Below are positions 1 through 6,004 of a stretch of 26,844 nt of DNA, one piece after another (within the stretch, counting starts at the first letter, position 1; every line of letters begins with the position of its first letter). Source of the stretch: Candidatus Neomicrothrix sp. UBA6944 (GTDB taxonomy: Bacteria; Actinomycetota; Acidimicrobiia; Acidimicrobiales; Poriferisodalaceae); NCBI GenBank assembly GCA_002448715.1, contig DJZU01000107.1, forward strand, positions 1 to 26,844, in the 5' to 3' direction. Under the pieces are notes generated by a model that saw only the letters and a list, made by a program, of their open reading frames with translations, was not told the DNA's origin and did not search any database. Both the position numbers and the translations under genes were made by a program.

Positions 1-257
1 CCAAGCATCGAAAATTGGCCTTCTGATTGTCCGCAACCGCGAAGGCTGACAGCCAACACTGTCCACCCCTGTTCTTCAGCCACGCGCTCCGCGAACTGTT
101 CGTATGACCTGCTGGGGATACCTGGTCGCTGGGCTGATGGGAAGCCATGGCAGAGAAGCATCGACGGGGCGTCATGGGCCGGGCGTTCAGGTCGAACAAG
201 AAAGGCTTCTAAGTGTGGGGTGCCGTCTATGCGGGTTTCGGTAATGGTGACGGGCAA
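1..257 (-). CDS. Alpha/beta hydrolase, N-terminal 85 residues only (runs off left edge)
   Basis: Reading the minus strand from 257 gives an open frame to the window edge with no stop. About 85 residues are visible. They contain LLCHGFPS, the strand plus HG oxyanion-hole segment of alpha/beta hydrolases, near residues 34-41, and SLRGCGQSEGQFS, the usual 'RG.G.S.G' turn, near 71-83. The catalytic Ser, Asp and His lie outside the window, so the substrate cannot be told. An in-frame TAG lies just upstream, and the only usual start codon after it, before the conserved part, is TTG at 257. The gene follows the 67-aa gene by 16 nt, so it is probably the third gene of a small minus-strand operon. The fold is fairly sure, the start less so. 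Confidence 0.7.
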   Translation of the reverse strand, partial: MPVTITETRIDGTPHLEAFLVRPERPAHDAPSMLLCHGFPSAQRPGIPSRSYEQFAERVAEEQGWTVLAVSLRGCGQSEGQFSML

Positions 258-273
258 GGTTGAGCCGTTTTCT

Positions 274-477
274 TCAGCGGCAGCAGGCCGCTAGCTTGTA
301 GCCGCGATTGCGGGCTTCTCTAAGTTCATCGGGGCCGAAGGTTGCATACATTTTCGCCTTGCATAGATCTTCAACCGCCGCTTCAATGGCCGAGCCGGAC
401 ATTTCTAAGTCATAGAGGCGCTGATTGCGCTTGTCGCCGACGAATCTGTGGCCTTCTAGTTCTTTGGGCGGTTCCAT
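274..477 (-). CDS. Small hypothetical protein (67 aa)
   Basis: I do not recognise this protein. It is 67 aa, charged and mainly helical in appearance, with a CysCys pair at the C terminus (LAACCR). It has no signal peptide or membrane segment. It lies 15 nt after the 137-aa membrane-anchored gene and 16 nt before the hydrolase gene on the same strand, so the three are probably co-transcribed. That spacing and the absence of a better frame are the main reasons to call it real. Confidence 0.6.
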   Translation of the reverse strand: MEPPKELEGHRFVGDKRNQRLYDLEMSGSAIEAAVEDLCKAKMYATFGPDELREARNRGYKLAACCR

Positions 478-492
478 GTTCTCTATTTTGCC

Positions 493-906
493 TTACTCAG
501 AGGTTTGAGTTGTACCGAGCGCCCCAATCAGCTTCAGGTAATGCAAATGAGCAGCCAGGATCGCCTCAACGGTGGGTCGGGTAATTTCGATATCTTTTGA
601 TCGCGCATACCGATACAGATTCTGCAGCGCTGCAGAGGGGTCATCATTAACTTCGTCTGCTTGTTCTGACTCAGAGTTGAACTGGAGCTGGTTGAGGTGA
701 ATCCTAAGTAGCTCCCTTAACGTGTCGGGGTCAGTTTTGGCTGCAACGTCGAAGGGCAATTCGCCCTCAACGAATAGCGCTGCCTCTTCGAGTCGCCAGA
801 CGGGCTGGCGAGGTTGGGTGCTTAGCCTTCGTGTTTCGCGTCCGACGAACCCAGCCGCGACCATGAAGCCGATGGCTAGGGAGACTGCAACCGCTAGGCC
901 GAGCAT
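493..906 (-). CDS. Hypothetical protein with N-terminal membrane anchor (137 aa)
   Basis: I do not recognise the family. Residues 2-22 form one hydrophobic helix that could be a membrane anchor or uncleaved signal. The rest is hydrophilic, with a negatively charged stretch near residues 78-88 and a helical C-terminal part (RPTVEAILAAHLHYLKLIGA). The ATG at 906 is preceded by a GAGAGGG ribosome-binding site about 10 nt upstream, which supports the start. It heads a minus-strand group with the 67-aa and hydrolase genes. The segment after the anchor would be cytoplasmic or extracellular depending on topology, which I cannot decide. Confidence 0.65.
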   Translation of the reverse strand: MLGLAVAVSLAIGFMVAAGFVGRETRRLSTQPRQPVWRLEEAALFVEGELPFDVAAKTDPDTLRELLRIHLNQLQFNSESEQADEVNDDPSAALQNLYRYARSKDIEITRPTVEAILAAHLHYLKLIGALGTTQTSE

Positions 907-941
907 GACGTGTTAGCCCTCTCTAGGTCAGAAAGGAATAT

Positions 942-2054
942 TTAGAGCCCTATTCTTTGGGCCAAGAGTTCACGGTGATAGGCGGGGTCACCAAACATCA
1001 ATTCGGAGCTTTTGGCTCGCTTGAAGTAGAGGTGAGCTGGGTGTTCCCAGGTAAATCCGATGCCTCCGTGAATCTGAATGTTTTCAGCAGCGCAATGGAA
1101 ATACGCTTCTGAGCAGTACGCCTTGGCTAAGGAAGCTACTGACGGCAATTCGTCGTTCATTTCCGAAGCGCACCAGGCGGCATAGTAAGCAGCTGACTTT
1201 GCTGACTCAACTTCCAACAACATGTCTGCGCACTTGTGTTTGATGGCTTGGAAGGAACCGATCGGACGGCCGAATTGGACGCGGTCCTTGGCGTATTGCA
1301 CCGCCATGTCCATCACGAACTGTGCTCCGCCCACCTGTTCGTTGGCGAGCGCTACTGCAGCTAGGTCCAAGATTTGGCTGATATAAGCGAAGTCATTCGA
1401 GTCACAGAGGTGGCTTGCCGGCGTGTTGTCAAAGTTGATTCGAGCCTGCTTGCGCGTTTGGTCCATTGTGGAGAGATTCTCGCGTGTTAGCCCTGCTGCA
1501 TCTCCGTCGACGGTGTAGAGGTGAATGCCTCCATCAGCTCGAGCAGCGACGACAAAAAGGTTTGCAGTCGCTCCATCGGTGACGAACATCTTTTCGCCGC
1601 TGATAGTGGCCCCGTCGCTAGTCCCACTCGCCTCGACAGTTATACCCTCTGCGTCCCAACGTCCGTTGGCTTCCGCTAGTGCGAGGGTCGCTACTGTGCT
1701 GCCATCAGCTATGCCGGGCAAGAGCGAAGCCTTTGCATCTTCGTTCCCGGAATGGATGATCGCGTTGCCTGCAAGAACGACGGTGCTGAAAAATGGTGCA
1801 CACAGAAGGCTGCGACCCATCTCTTCGAGCGCTATGCCCAGTTCAACGTAGCCGAATCCTTGGCCACCGTACTCTTCGGGAATGATCATGCTTTGCAGCC
1901 CGAGTTGTTCCGCCATTTGACTCCAGACCGCAGAGTCGTAACCGTCCTCGGTTTCCATCAGTTCTCTGACAGTCGCTTCGGCAGATTTATCTTCCATGAA
2001 GGACCGGATGAAGCTCCGAAGCTCTTCTTGTTCTTCTGTGAATGCAAAGTTCAC
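942..2054 (-). CDS. Acyl-CoA dehydrogenase family protein
   Basis: Acyl-CoA dehydrogenases are FAD flavoproteins that introduce a double bond between C-alpha and C-beta of an acyl-CoA and pass electrons to ETF. The 370 aa match the family length. Visible landmarks are the N-terminal helical domain opening (NFAFTEEQEELRSFIRSF), IIPEEYGGQGFGYVELGIALEEMGR split across the helical domain, DRVQFGRPIGSFQAIKH in the C-terminal domain, and IQIHGGIGFTWEHPAHLYFKRA near the C terminus, a signature common in actinobacterial FadE-type enzymes for CoA esters. The start is GTG at 2054 with AAAAGG about 8 nt upstream. The substrate cannot be read from sequence. No beta-oxidation partner is adjacent. The gene appears monocistronic, divergent from the toxin-antitoxin pair. 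Confidence 0.9.
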   Translation of the reverse strand: MNFAFTEEQEELRSFIRSFMEDKSAEATVRELMETEDGYDSAVWSQMAEQLGLQSMIIPEEYGGQGFGYVELGIALEEMGRSLLCAPFFSTVVLAGNAIIHSGNEDAKASLLPGIADGSTVATLALAEANGRWDAEGITVEASGTSDGATISGEKMFVTDGATANLFVVAARADGGIHLYTVDGDAAGLTRENLSTMDQTRKQARINFDNTPASHLCDSNDFAYISQILDLAAVALANEQVGGAQFVMDMAVQYAKDRVQFGRPIGSFQAIKHKCADMLLEVESAKSAAYYAAWCASEMNDELPSVASLAKAYCSEAYFHCAAENIQIHGGIGFTWEHPAHLYFKRAKSSELMFGDPAYHRELLAQRIGL

Positions 2055-2124
2055 GATGAGTACCTTTTCGCTCAGTTGTTAGAGGCACTGTTTTAGCCGG
2101 TTGGCGCGCATTCAACAAATTGAT

Positions 2125-2144
2125 TGTGTACTTTGGTGTACACA
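2125..2144. promoter_or_regulatory. Inverted-repeat operator before the toxin-antitoxin pair
   Basis: A perfect 7-bp inverted repeat, TGTGTAC at 2125-2131 and GTACACA at 2138-2144, is separated by 6 nt and sits 21 nt before the antitoxin ATG. Type II antitoxins of the Phd/VapB class normally bind such palindromes to repress their own operon, so this is the probable autoregulatory operator. A TAGCTT hexamer at 2149-2154 could serve as the -10 box. Confidence 0.5.
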
Positions 2145-2165
2145 TTTCTAGCTTGGGGTTTAAGC

Positions 2166-2462
2166 ATGGCACTTTCGTCCACGGCACAAAACGTTGGCAC
2201 TCGAGACCTCCGCGCCAACTTGGCACACTACTTACGAGCTGCGAGCAACGGTCATACCATTTTCGTGACCCTTGATGGACTTCCAGTCGCTCAGTTGTCT
2301 CCTATCACTCAACTAGCCGGTGAGACTTCTTTAGAAGCGTTAATCGCATCCGGGCTAGTGCTGGCACCCAGCAATGAGGACAGAGAAATGTCAACTGCGA
2401 AGTTTGAACTGCCCGCCGGATTATCAAGTGATCGGGCGTTGAGGGAAATACGAGGTCGTTGA
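2166..2462 (+). CDS. Type II antitoxin, Phd/VapB-like
   Basis: This is the DNA-binding antitoxin of a type II pair. The 98-aa protein starts with NVGTRDLRANLAHYLRAAS, then HTIFVTLDGLPVAQLSP, the Phd/YefM pattern of a short swapped-hairpin DNA-binding domain. The C-terminal half is acidic and poorly ordered, as expected for the part that wraps and blocks the toxin. ATG at 2166 has GGGG 7 nt upstream. An in-frame upstream start at 2124 would run through the palindromic operator and is rejected. Its stop overlaps the toxin ATG by one base (TGATG), so the two are translationally coupled. Confidence 0.8.
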   Translation: MALSSTAQNVGTRDLRANLAHYLRAASNGHTIFVTLDGLPVAQLSPITQLAGETSLEALIASGLVLAPSNEDREMSTAKFELPAGLSSDRALREIRGR

Positions 2463-2893
2463 TGACCGTAGCCCTAGATAGCTCTGCTTTGTTGAAACGC
2501 TATTTGTCGGAACCTGGCCACGAGTTAGTGAACGATTACCTGATGTCCGATCCAGTTTGGTGTGCCTCAGCGCTAGCCCGGACCGAGGTTCAGCTAGCTC
2601 TGCATAGGGTCGCTTCGGGCACCGATGAGCAAAGGATGTTGTGGGCAACTTTCCGAGAGGATTGGGAGCGCGTGGCCGTCGTGCCCGCTGATCAACGTTG
2701 TTTGGCGCGCGCCGTTGAAATCGGTTCCACCTTTCAACTTGGCACGGTAGATGCACTGCATCTAGCAGCCGCTGATCGGCTCCCTAGACCCTTGACGTAC
2801 TTGACCTTTGATAGCCATCAAATACCTGCCGCTCTTGAACTCGGTTTTGAAGTGGTGTCAACTCAGGGTTCGACGCTGACAACACACGGGTAA
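2462..2893 (+). CDS. PIN-domain ribonuclease toxin (VapC-like)
   Basis: PIN-domain toxins are Mg2+/Mn2+-dependent RNases that usually cut tRNA or rRNA. The 143-aa protein shows the PIN pattern: first acidic residue in VALDSSALLKRYL (Asp near residue 6), a second in ALARTEVQLALHR (Glu near 42), and TVDALHLAAA near residues 96-105 carrying the later Asp. Length is typical. The start is the ATG overlapping the antitoxin stop by one base; a TTG three bases earlier in frame is less likely. The pair stands alone between metabolic genes with no transposase nearby. Confidence 0.83.
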   Translation: MTVALDSSALLKRYLSEPGHELVNDYLMSDPVWCASALARTEVQLALHRVASGTDEQRMLWATFREDWERVAVVPADQRCLARAVEIGSTFQLGTVDALHLAAADRLPRPLTYLTFDSHQIPAALELGFEVVSTQGSTLTTHG

Positions 2894-2898
2894 AAGCC

Positions 2899-3372
2899 CT
2901 ATTCCTCACCAATCGACGATTGGAGGTACCGCTCGATGCCGATGTCGTCAATCATCGAAAGTTGAGTTTCGATCCAGTCAAGATGTTGCTCTTCCCCTAC
3001 GAGGAGGTGCTCAACGAGTTCTCGGCTGCCAGGGTCAGCTTCCGAGAGGCAAATCTCGACGCCTCGCCGATATCGTTCGACCGCTTCAATCTCGAGTTGC
3101 AGGTCAAGCCTGAGTTGTTCTTCAACCGACTCTCCAATGGCGATGTTGCCGATGCGTTGGACGTTGGGGTGACCTTCGAGCAAAAGAATGCGCTCGATGA
3201 GCTTTTCGGCATCATGCATTTCTTCGATCGATTCATCACGAAAGGTCTTAGCAAGACCTTTCCATCCCCAGTTTTCACAAATTTTTGCGTGCGCGAAGTA
3301 CTGGTTAATCGCGGTTAATTCAGCGGTAAGCGCCTCGTTGAGAAACGCGATTACTGGCTCTGATCCTTGCAT
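2899..3372 (-). CDS. bfr: Bacterioferritin
   Basis: Bacterioferritin forms a 24-subunit cage that oxidises Fe2+ at a di-iron centre and stores it as mineral, binding heme between subunit pairs. The 157 aa match the family. Using Escherichia coli numbering, Glu18, Glu51, Glu94, Glu127 and His130 of the ferroxidase centre are present, and Met52, the heme ligand, is conserved in IEEMHDAE. The usual His54 is replaced by Asp54, with a His at position 53 instead. ATG at 3372 is chosen because AGGAGA lies 9 nt upstream; the in-frame extension to 3408 has no ribosome-binding site and no counterpart in the family. It is followed upstream by bfd, its release partner. Confidence 0.93.
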   Translation of the reverse strand: MQGSEPVIAFLNEALTAELTAINQYFAHAKICENWGWKGLAKTFRDESIEEMHDAEKLIERILLLEGHPNVQRIGNIAIGESVEEQLRLDLQLEIEAVERYRRGVEICLSEADPGSRELVEHLLVGEEQHLDWIETQLSMIDDIGIERYLQSSIGEE

Positions 3373-3463
3373 TGCGTGAGGTCTCCTAGCTCGTGCAATG
3401 CAGACCATATATGCAGTCGCTTAGCGTGCGCTGCAACTTACTTCTGATATCGCGATTTGCGCC

Positions 3464-3649
3464 CTAAGCGACGGCTCGCCGAATCACAAAGCTCTGAGGC
3501 CCGGCGAGGCGTTGCACCTGTTCGACGCAGGCTCCACATTCGGTACCTGCTCCACAGCGAGTACCTATCTCTTCAGCGCTGAGAGCACCTGCTTCTAGCA
3601 GTTCTCTAATGGTGACGTCATTTATTGCTAGACAGTGGCAGACAACCAT
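3464..3649 (-). CDS. bfd: Bacterioferritin-associated ferredoxin (BFD-like [2Fe-2S])
   Basis: Bfd is a small [2Fe-2S] protein that docks on bacterioferritin and donates electrons to reduce and release stored iron. At 61 aa it has the four cluster cysteines in the Bfd spacing: CHC near residues 4-6, then CGAGTECGAC near 32-41. Its start overlaps the preceding gene's stop by one base (TGATG), so translation is coupled. The 91-nt gap before bfr contains the bfr ribosome-binding site and perhaps a separate bfr promoter. Pairing with bfr supports the assignment. Confidence 0.9.
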   Translation of the reverse strand: MVVCHCLAINDVTIRELLEAGALSAEEIGTRCGAGTECGACVEQVQRLAGPQSFVIRRAVA

Positions 3650-4005
3650 CAGGAACCCTGCTTTCTGGTAACTGTGATTTCGCCTCTTACCCCACTGTCG
3701 AGCAGTCCTAGCGCAGTGCTCAGCGGCACCCTTCTGGCTCTAGGGGCCAGCCGGTTCGCTCCCTTAAGCTTTGCGGTAGCTCCTGGCTTACCGAATTGCA
3801 GCGAAACTCCATCTATGCGTCGCATAGAGGCAAGCCACTGACTTGCTGCAGTTCGATCTATCGTTGCGGGCACCAGTAGGTACTCGTCTTCTCCGAACCG
3901 GATCTCAGTGGTCTTGGCGTTGACAGTGAGTACTTGAGTAACTGTGCGGCTAGTAGCCGTCCGCATAGAAGCCTCAGAGGTTTCAGAGTTCTCAACTACT
4001 GACAT
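3649..4005 (-). CDS. Unrecognised protein coupled to bfd (118 aa)
   Basis: I do not recognise this family. The protein has a Ser/Thr-rich N terminus, a middle part with alternating hydrophobic residues (TTEIRFGEDEYLLVPATI) that suggests beta strands, a basic stretch KLKGANRLAPRARRVPL near residues 80-94, and a C-terminal strand GEITVTRKQGS. It has no Cys after the first residues, and no signal or membrane helix. Two starts compete: ATG at 4023 without a ribosome-binding site, and ATG at 4005 with AAGG 8 nt upstream, which I prefer. Its stop shares a base with the bfd start. The coupling suggests a role in iron release or in regulating Bfr/Bfd, but this is inference. Confidence 0.65.
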   Translation of the reverse strand: MSVVENSETSEASMRTATSRTVTQVLTVNAKTTEIRFGEDEYLLVPATIDRTAASQWLASMRRIDGVSLQFGKPGATAKLKGANRLAPRARRVPLSTALGLLDSGVRGEITVTRKQGS

Positions 4006-4116
4006 CAAGCAAACCTTACTCATTTTGAAGGGTTGGGGTACACGTTTTGGCGAGGTGGGCCAATATTCGCCACAAAGGCTCCAAACCGCTGTAGCACTTA
4101 AGACGACTAACGGAAG

Positions 4117-4163
4117 CAGCCGCCGTTCTCAGGTAAGTGTGCACCCACTGAGAACGACGGCTG
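4117..4163. terminator. Long stem-loop between fea1-like and bfd modules
   Basis: Positions 4117-4132 pair with 4148-4163: 16 pairs with a single mismatch (4123/4157) and a 15-nt loop. No T-rich tract follows on either strand, so it is not a classical intrinsic terminator. It lies downstream of the Fea1-like gene and upstream of the 118-aa/bfd pair, both on minus, so it could end the first transcript, protect its 3' end, or control read-through. Confidence 0.5.
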
Positions 4164-4168
4164 AGACC

Positions 4169-4188
4169 TACTTGCCCTGAGGCAAGTA
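4169..4188. terminator. Short perfect hairpin after the Fea1-like gene
   Basis: TACTTGCC at 4169-4176 pairs perfectly with GGCAAGTA at 4181-4188 across a four-base loop, 17 nt past the stop codon of the Fea1-like gene. It is immediately followed, in the direction of transcription, by the longer stem at 4117-4163. The tandem arrangement suggests termination or 3'-end stabilisation. No U-tract is present. Confidence 0.5.
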
Positions 4189-4205
4189 CACCGATAAGGA
4201 TTTCG

Positions 4206-5468
4206 TTATTGCAAGCTGCCTATATCGTCGCGACCGATCTCCAATAGACCCCAGACTGGATACAGGGCGGTACGAATATCATCGGACGATGGGCCCGAAC
4301 CGGGTTCGTTCTCCAGTTCGTAAGCACTGTTCAAGGTCTCGATCGTTTCCGCAAACATGCCAAGCACACCAAGCTCAGGCTCAAGTACTCGCCAGAAGGC
4401 AAGGCCCTCAGCCTGGTGAATACGGGCTTTGTCCATGTCGCCCTCAGCAAGGTCGGCTTCAACCTTCACTGCGTATCGCATTACCGCCTGGGAGTAAGTG
4501 ATGACCACACCACGCTTGACGAGATTTGCTGCGGCTTCAGCTCCACCTGCGTTTCCTCGCAGTAGTGCATCACGGCCTGCGATCATAGCGCTGAGAATTG
4601 CCTCGTTAGCTTGGGCGGTCTCACCATCAGAGCCAAGCGTGCCGAAGTTACCGCCACGTTTGTTGGCTGTGCCGTATGGGCCACAGCTTCCATTAGCTCC
4701 ATGGTAGAAGGCCCAACCTTCGTCCCAGTTGTGGACAGCGCCTGCCCAGTTGCCATCGGCCGTTTTCGCAACGGCTGAATTGAGCTCATGGGTTACGTAT
4801 GCGAGTAAGGCCTGGTTCTGCATGCCTTTTTGGACACCCTGCTTACGTACACCGTCGGCCTCACCTGCAAACATGCCTGTGCCCTCGAGCGCGGATGTAA
4901 TGAAGGCGTCAAGGGATCCAGGACTGCCGTAGTAGGTGTCGTGAGCATGCTTTTTGCCTTCTGCTGACGCGAAGCCACCAAGAGTTCGGAAGGATCCATC
5001 ACTCTTTTCTGCGTTCTTTCCATTGTTGTAAATATCAGCAACGGCTTCAAAGTCAATAGGACTGGCGCCAAGCAAGTCGTTCATGTCACACATATCGAGC
5101 ACCAACAAGCGATGGTTATCGACATTAGAGGCGTAGTCGTAGCCACCTTCTCCGGCGGTAGCGTCATCTGTGACTTCCGCGCCCGCTTTGGCTGGGGCGC
5201 TAGAAGACGCTGAGGCGCTTCCAGAAGAAGAGGCACTGCCACTCGCGGATGCGGAGGCCGAAGCCGAGGCGGATGCACTGCCGGAACCGCTACCGGAACC
5301 GCTACCGGAACCAGAGCCGCTGCCGGAACCAGAGCCGCTGCCGGAACCGCTGGACGAGCTAGCCGAACCGACCTCGCGAACAGACGCTCCATCGTCACCA
5401 CAGGATGCGGCAACTAAAGCGAACGCAAAGACCAGTCCAAGGAGCTTAAGCAAGGACGAACGTTTCAT
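4206..5468 (-). CDS. Fea1-family (low-iron-inducible) lipoprotein with Gly-Ser/Ala-Ser linker
   Basis: This looks like the Fea1 family, first known as low-iron-induced periplasmic iron-assimilation proteins of green algae. The family is marked by an EGWxxY-type motif, seen here as EGWAFY at about residues 250-255. Supporting blocks are SDGSFRTLGGFAS (156-168), SALEGTGMFAG (192-202) and QKGMQNQALLAYVTHELNSA. The 420-aa protein has a lipoprotein signal ending at Cys23 (VAASC), a Ser/Gly/Ala linker at about 35-93, and then the globular domain. It would be tethered outside the membrane and probably binds or concentrates iron there. ATG at 5468 is preferred over 5483 because GGAGAA precedes only the former. 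It sits between bfr/bfd and heme genes. The family call is from memory of motifs, not a search. Confidence 0.8.
   Translation of the reverse strand: MKRSSLLKLLGLVFAFALVAASCGDDGASVREVGSASSSSGSGSGSGSGSGSGSGSGSGSGSGSASASASASASASGSASSSGSASASSSAPAKAGAEVTDDATAGEGGYDYASNVDNHRLLVLDMCDMNDLLGASPIDFEAVADIYNNGKNAEKSDGSFRTLGGFASAEGKKHAHDTYYGSPGSLDAFITSALEGTGMFAGEADGVRKQGVQKGMQNQALLAYVTHELNSAVAKTADGNWAGAVHNWDEGWAFYHGANGSCGPYGTANKRGGNFGTLGSDGETAQANEAILSAMIAGRDALLRGNAGGAEAAANLVKRGVVITYSQAVMRYAVKVEADLAEGDMDKARIHQAEGLAFWRVLEPELGVLGMFAETIETLNSAYELENEPGSGPSSDDIRTALYPVWGLLEIGRDDIGSLQ
5277..5348 (-). repeat. In-frame tandem repeat encoding (Gly-Ser)12
   Basis: Twenty-four codons of alternating Gly and Ser form nested DNA repeats: two copies of an 18-nt unit, then two copies of a 12-nt unit, both built from GGTTCC and GGCAGC-like hexamers. 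The hexamer period is in frame, so unit gain or loss would change linker length in steps of two residues without frameshift. It continues into an Ala-Ser run (about 5241-5276) with more varied codons. Confidence 0.85.
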
Positions 5469-5558
5469 GTTTGGTTTCTCCATAAGAAGATTAGAGGGGG
5501 AATAACACTCGCATGATAAGGCGTCTTAATACTATTTATCAACCAAAAGCCAGTACTT

Positions 5559-5596
5559 CTTATAATTGTCTCACGATCTCAAAATTGACTGAGATC
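5559..5596 (-). promoter_or_regulatory. Candidate promoter and operator of the Fea1-like gene
   Basis: A perfect 7-bp inverted repeat, GATCTCA at 5575-5581 and TGAGATC at 5590-5596, is separated by 8 nt. Just downstream on the minus strand is TATAAG (5564-5559), a fair -10 box, giving a leader of about 85 nt before the ATG at 5468. A second TGAGA-type element (TGAGACA) lies between repeat and -10. No good -35 is seen, which fits an activator- or repressor-controlled promoter. Confidence 0.4.
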
Positions 5597-5693
5597 TGCA
5601 TAATGGGCATTAAGTGACGGCGCTTGCTCGACCACCGCCTCAAGGCCAATTAGGTTCCTTATCCAGCTAAATTTTCACTTGCTGAAGATTCTT

Positions 5694-5735
5694 AGTGTTT
5701 ATGTTTGGCTTGCTTATCATTTTATGTTAAACACT
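5694..5735. promoter_or_regulatory. Widely spaced inverted repeat in the divergent intergenic region
   Basis: AGTGTTTA at 5694-5701 is repeated in inverse as TAAACACT at 5728-5735, with 26 nt of AT-rich sequence between. A TATGTT box (5723-5728) just inside the right arm could be a plus-strand -10 for the transcript leading into the folded element and the HugZ-like gene. Directly next to it, 5731-5743 reads AACACTGTCTCAA, whose complement recurs in the sufC promoter at 20046-20058. Confidence 0.3.
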
Positions 5736-5749
5736 GTCTCAACGTACCT

Positions 5750-5930
5750 GCGGGCCTTAGGGCCCCTCGCCTCTTCGTGCTGGGGCGGGTTGTGGGTCGG
5801 GTCCGGCCTGGTGGGGAATCCCCTCCTCGCCAACGCTTCCTTTGCCTGCCTCGGGCAAAACCCTCCAACGGCGTGGGACGGACTCGCCCACAACGGGTCA
5901 CTACCCGTTGAACCGCAAATGGTGGTTCAC
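5750..5930 (+). other. Strongly folded GC-rich intergenic element, candidate structured RNA
   Basis: Within the 535-nt gap between the Fea1-like and HugZ-like genes, this GC-rich block is packed with helices. These are 5752-5756/5761-5765; a G-rich hairpin about 5810-5826 (GGGG AAT CCCC plus outer pairs); 5838-5844 region TTTGCC pairing with GGCAAA across a 7-nt loop; CAACGGGT 5891-5898 with ACCCGTTG 5903-5910; and a long-range helix 5789-5803 with 5881-5894 (14 pairs, one bulged T, one G-U). The G-U pair works only if the plus strand is transcribed. The last hairpin shares four bases with the long helix, so the two could compete, as in a switch. No known riboswitch core, RNase P, tmRNA or SRP motif was recognised. 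It may be the leader of the HugZ-like gene or a separate small RNA. Confidence 0.45.
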
Positions 5931-6004
5931 TGTTGGCAAAGCACATTGAGAAAAGCCTGTCGCTTTCAAGATCAATTTCAGGCTTCAGAAAGAGGAACAA
6001 GCCA

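Noticed and set aside
3373..3463. Iron box in front of bfr
   Set aside because: Only short TAGG and CCTAA fragments are present, without the paired spacing of a DtxR/IdeR site.
5277..5348. CRISPR-like array
   Set aside because: Units are 12-18 nt without spacers and lie in frame in a coding sequence.
5170..5505. Plus-strand reading frame rich in Pro-Glu-Leu repeats
   Set aside because: It is the complement of the Gly-Ser/Ala-Ser repeat and has no ribosome-binding site; the minus-strand lipoprotein explains it fully.
5650..5664. TTAGGTT element as a second DtxR box
   Set aside because: Only one half site matches; the expected inverted half is absent.
5750..5930. Known RNA class (RNase P, tmRNA, SRP RNA, cobalamin or TPP riboswitch)
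   Set aside because: I looked for their conserved cores and found none, so it is left as an unassigned structured element.
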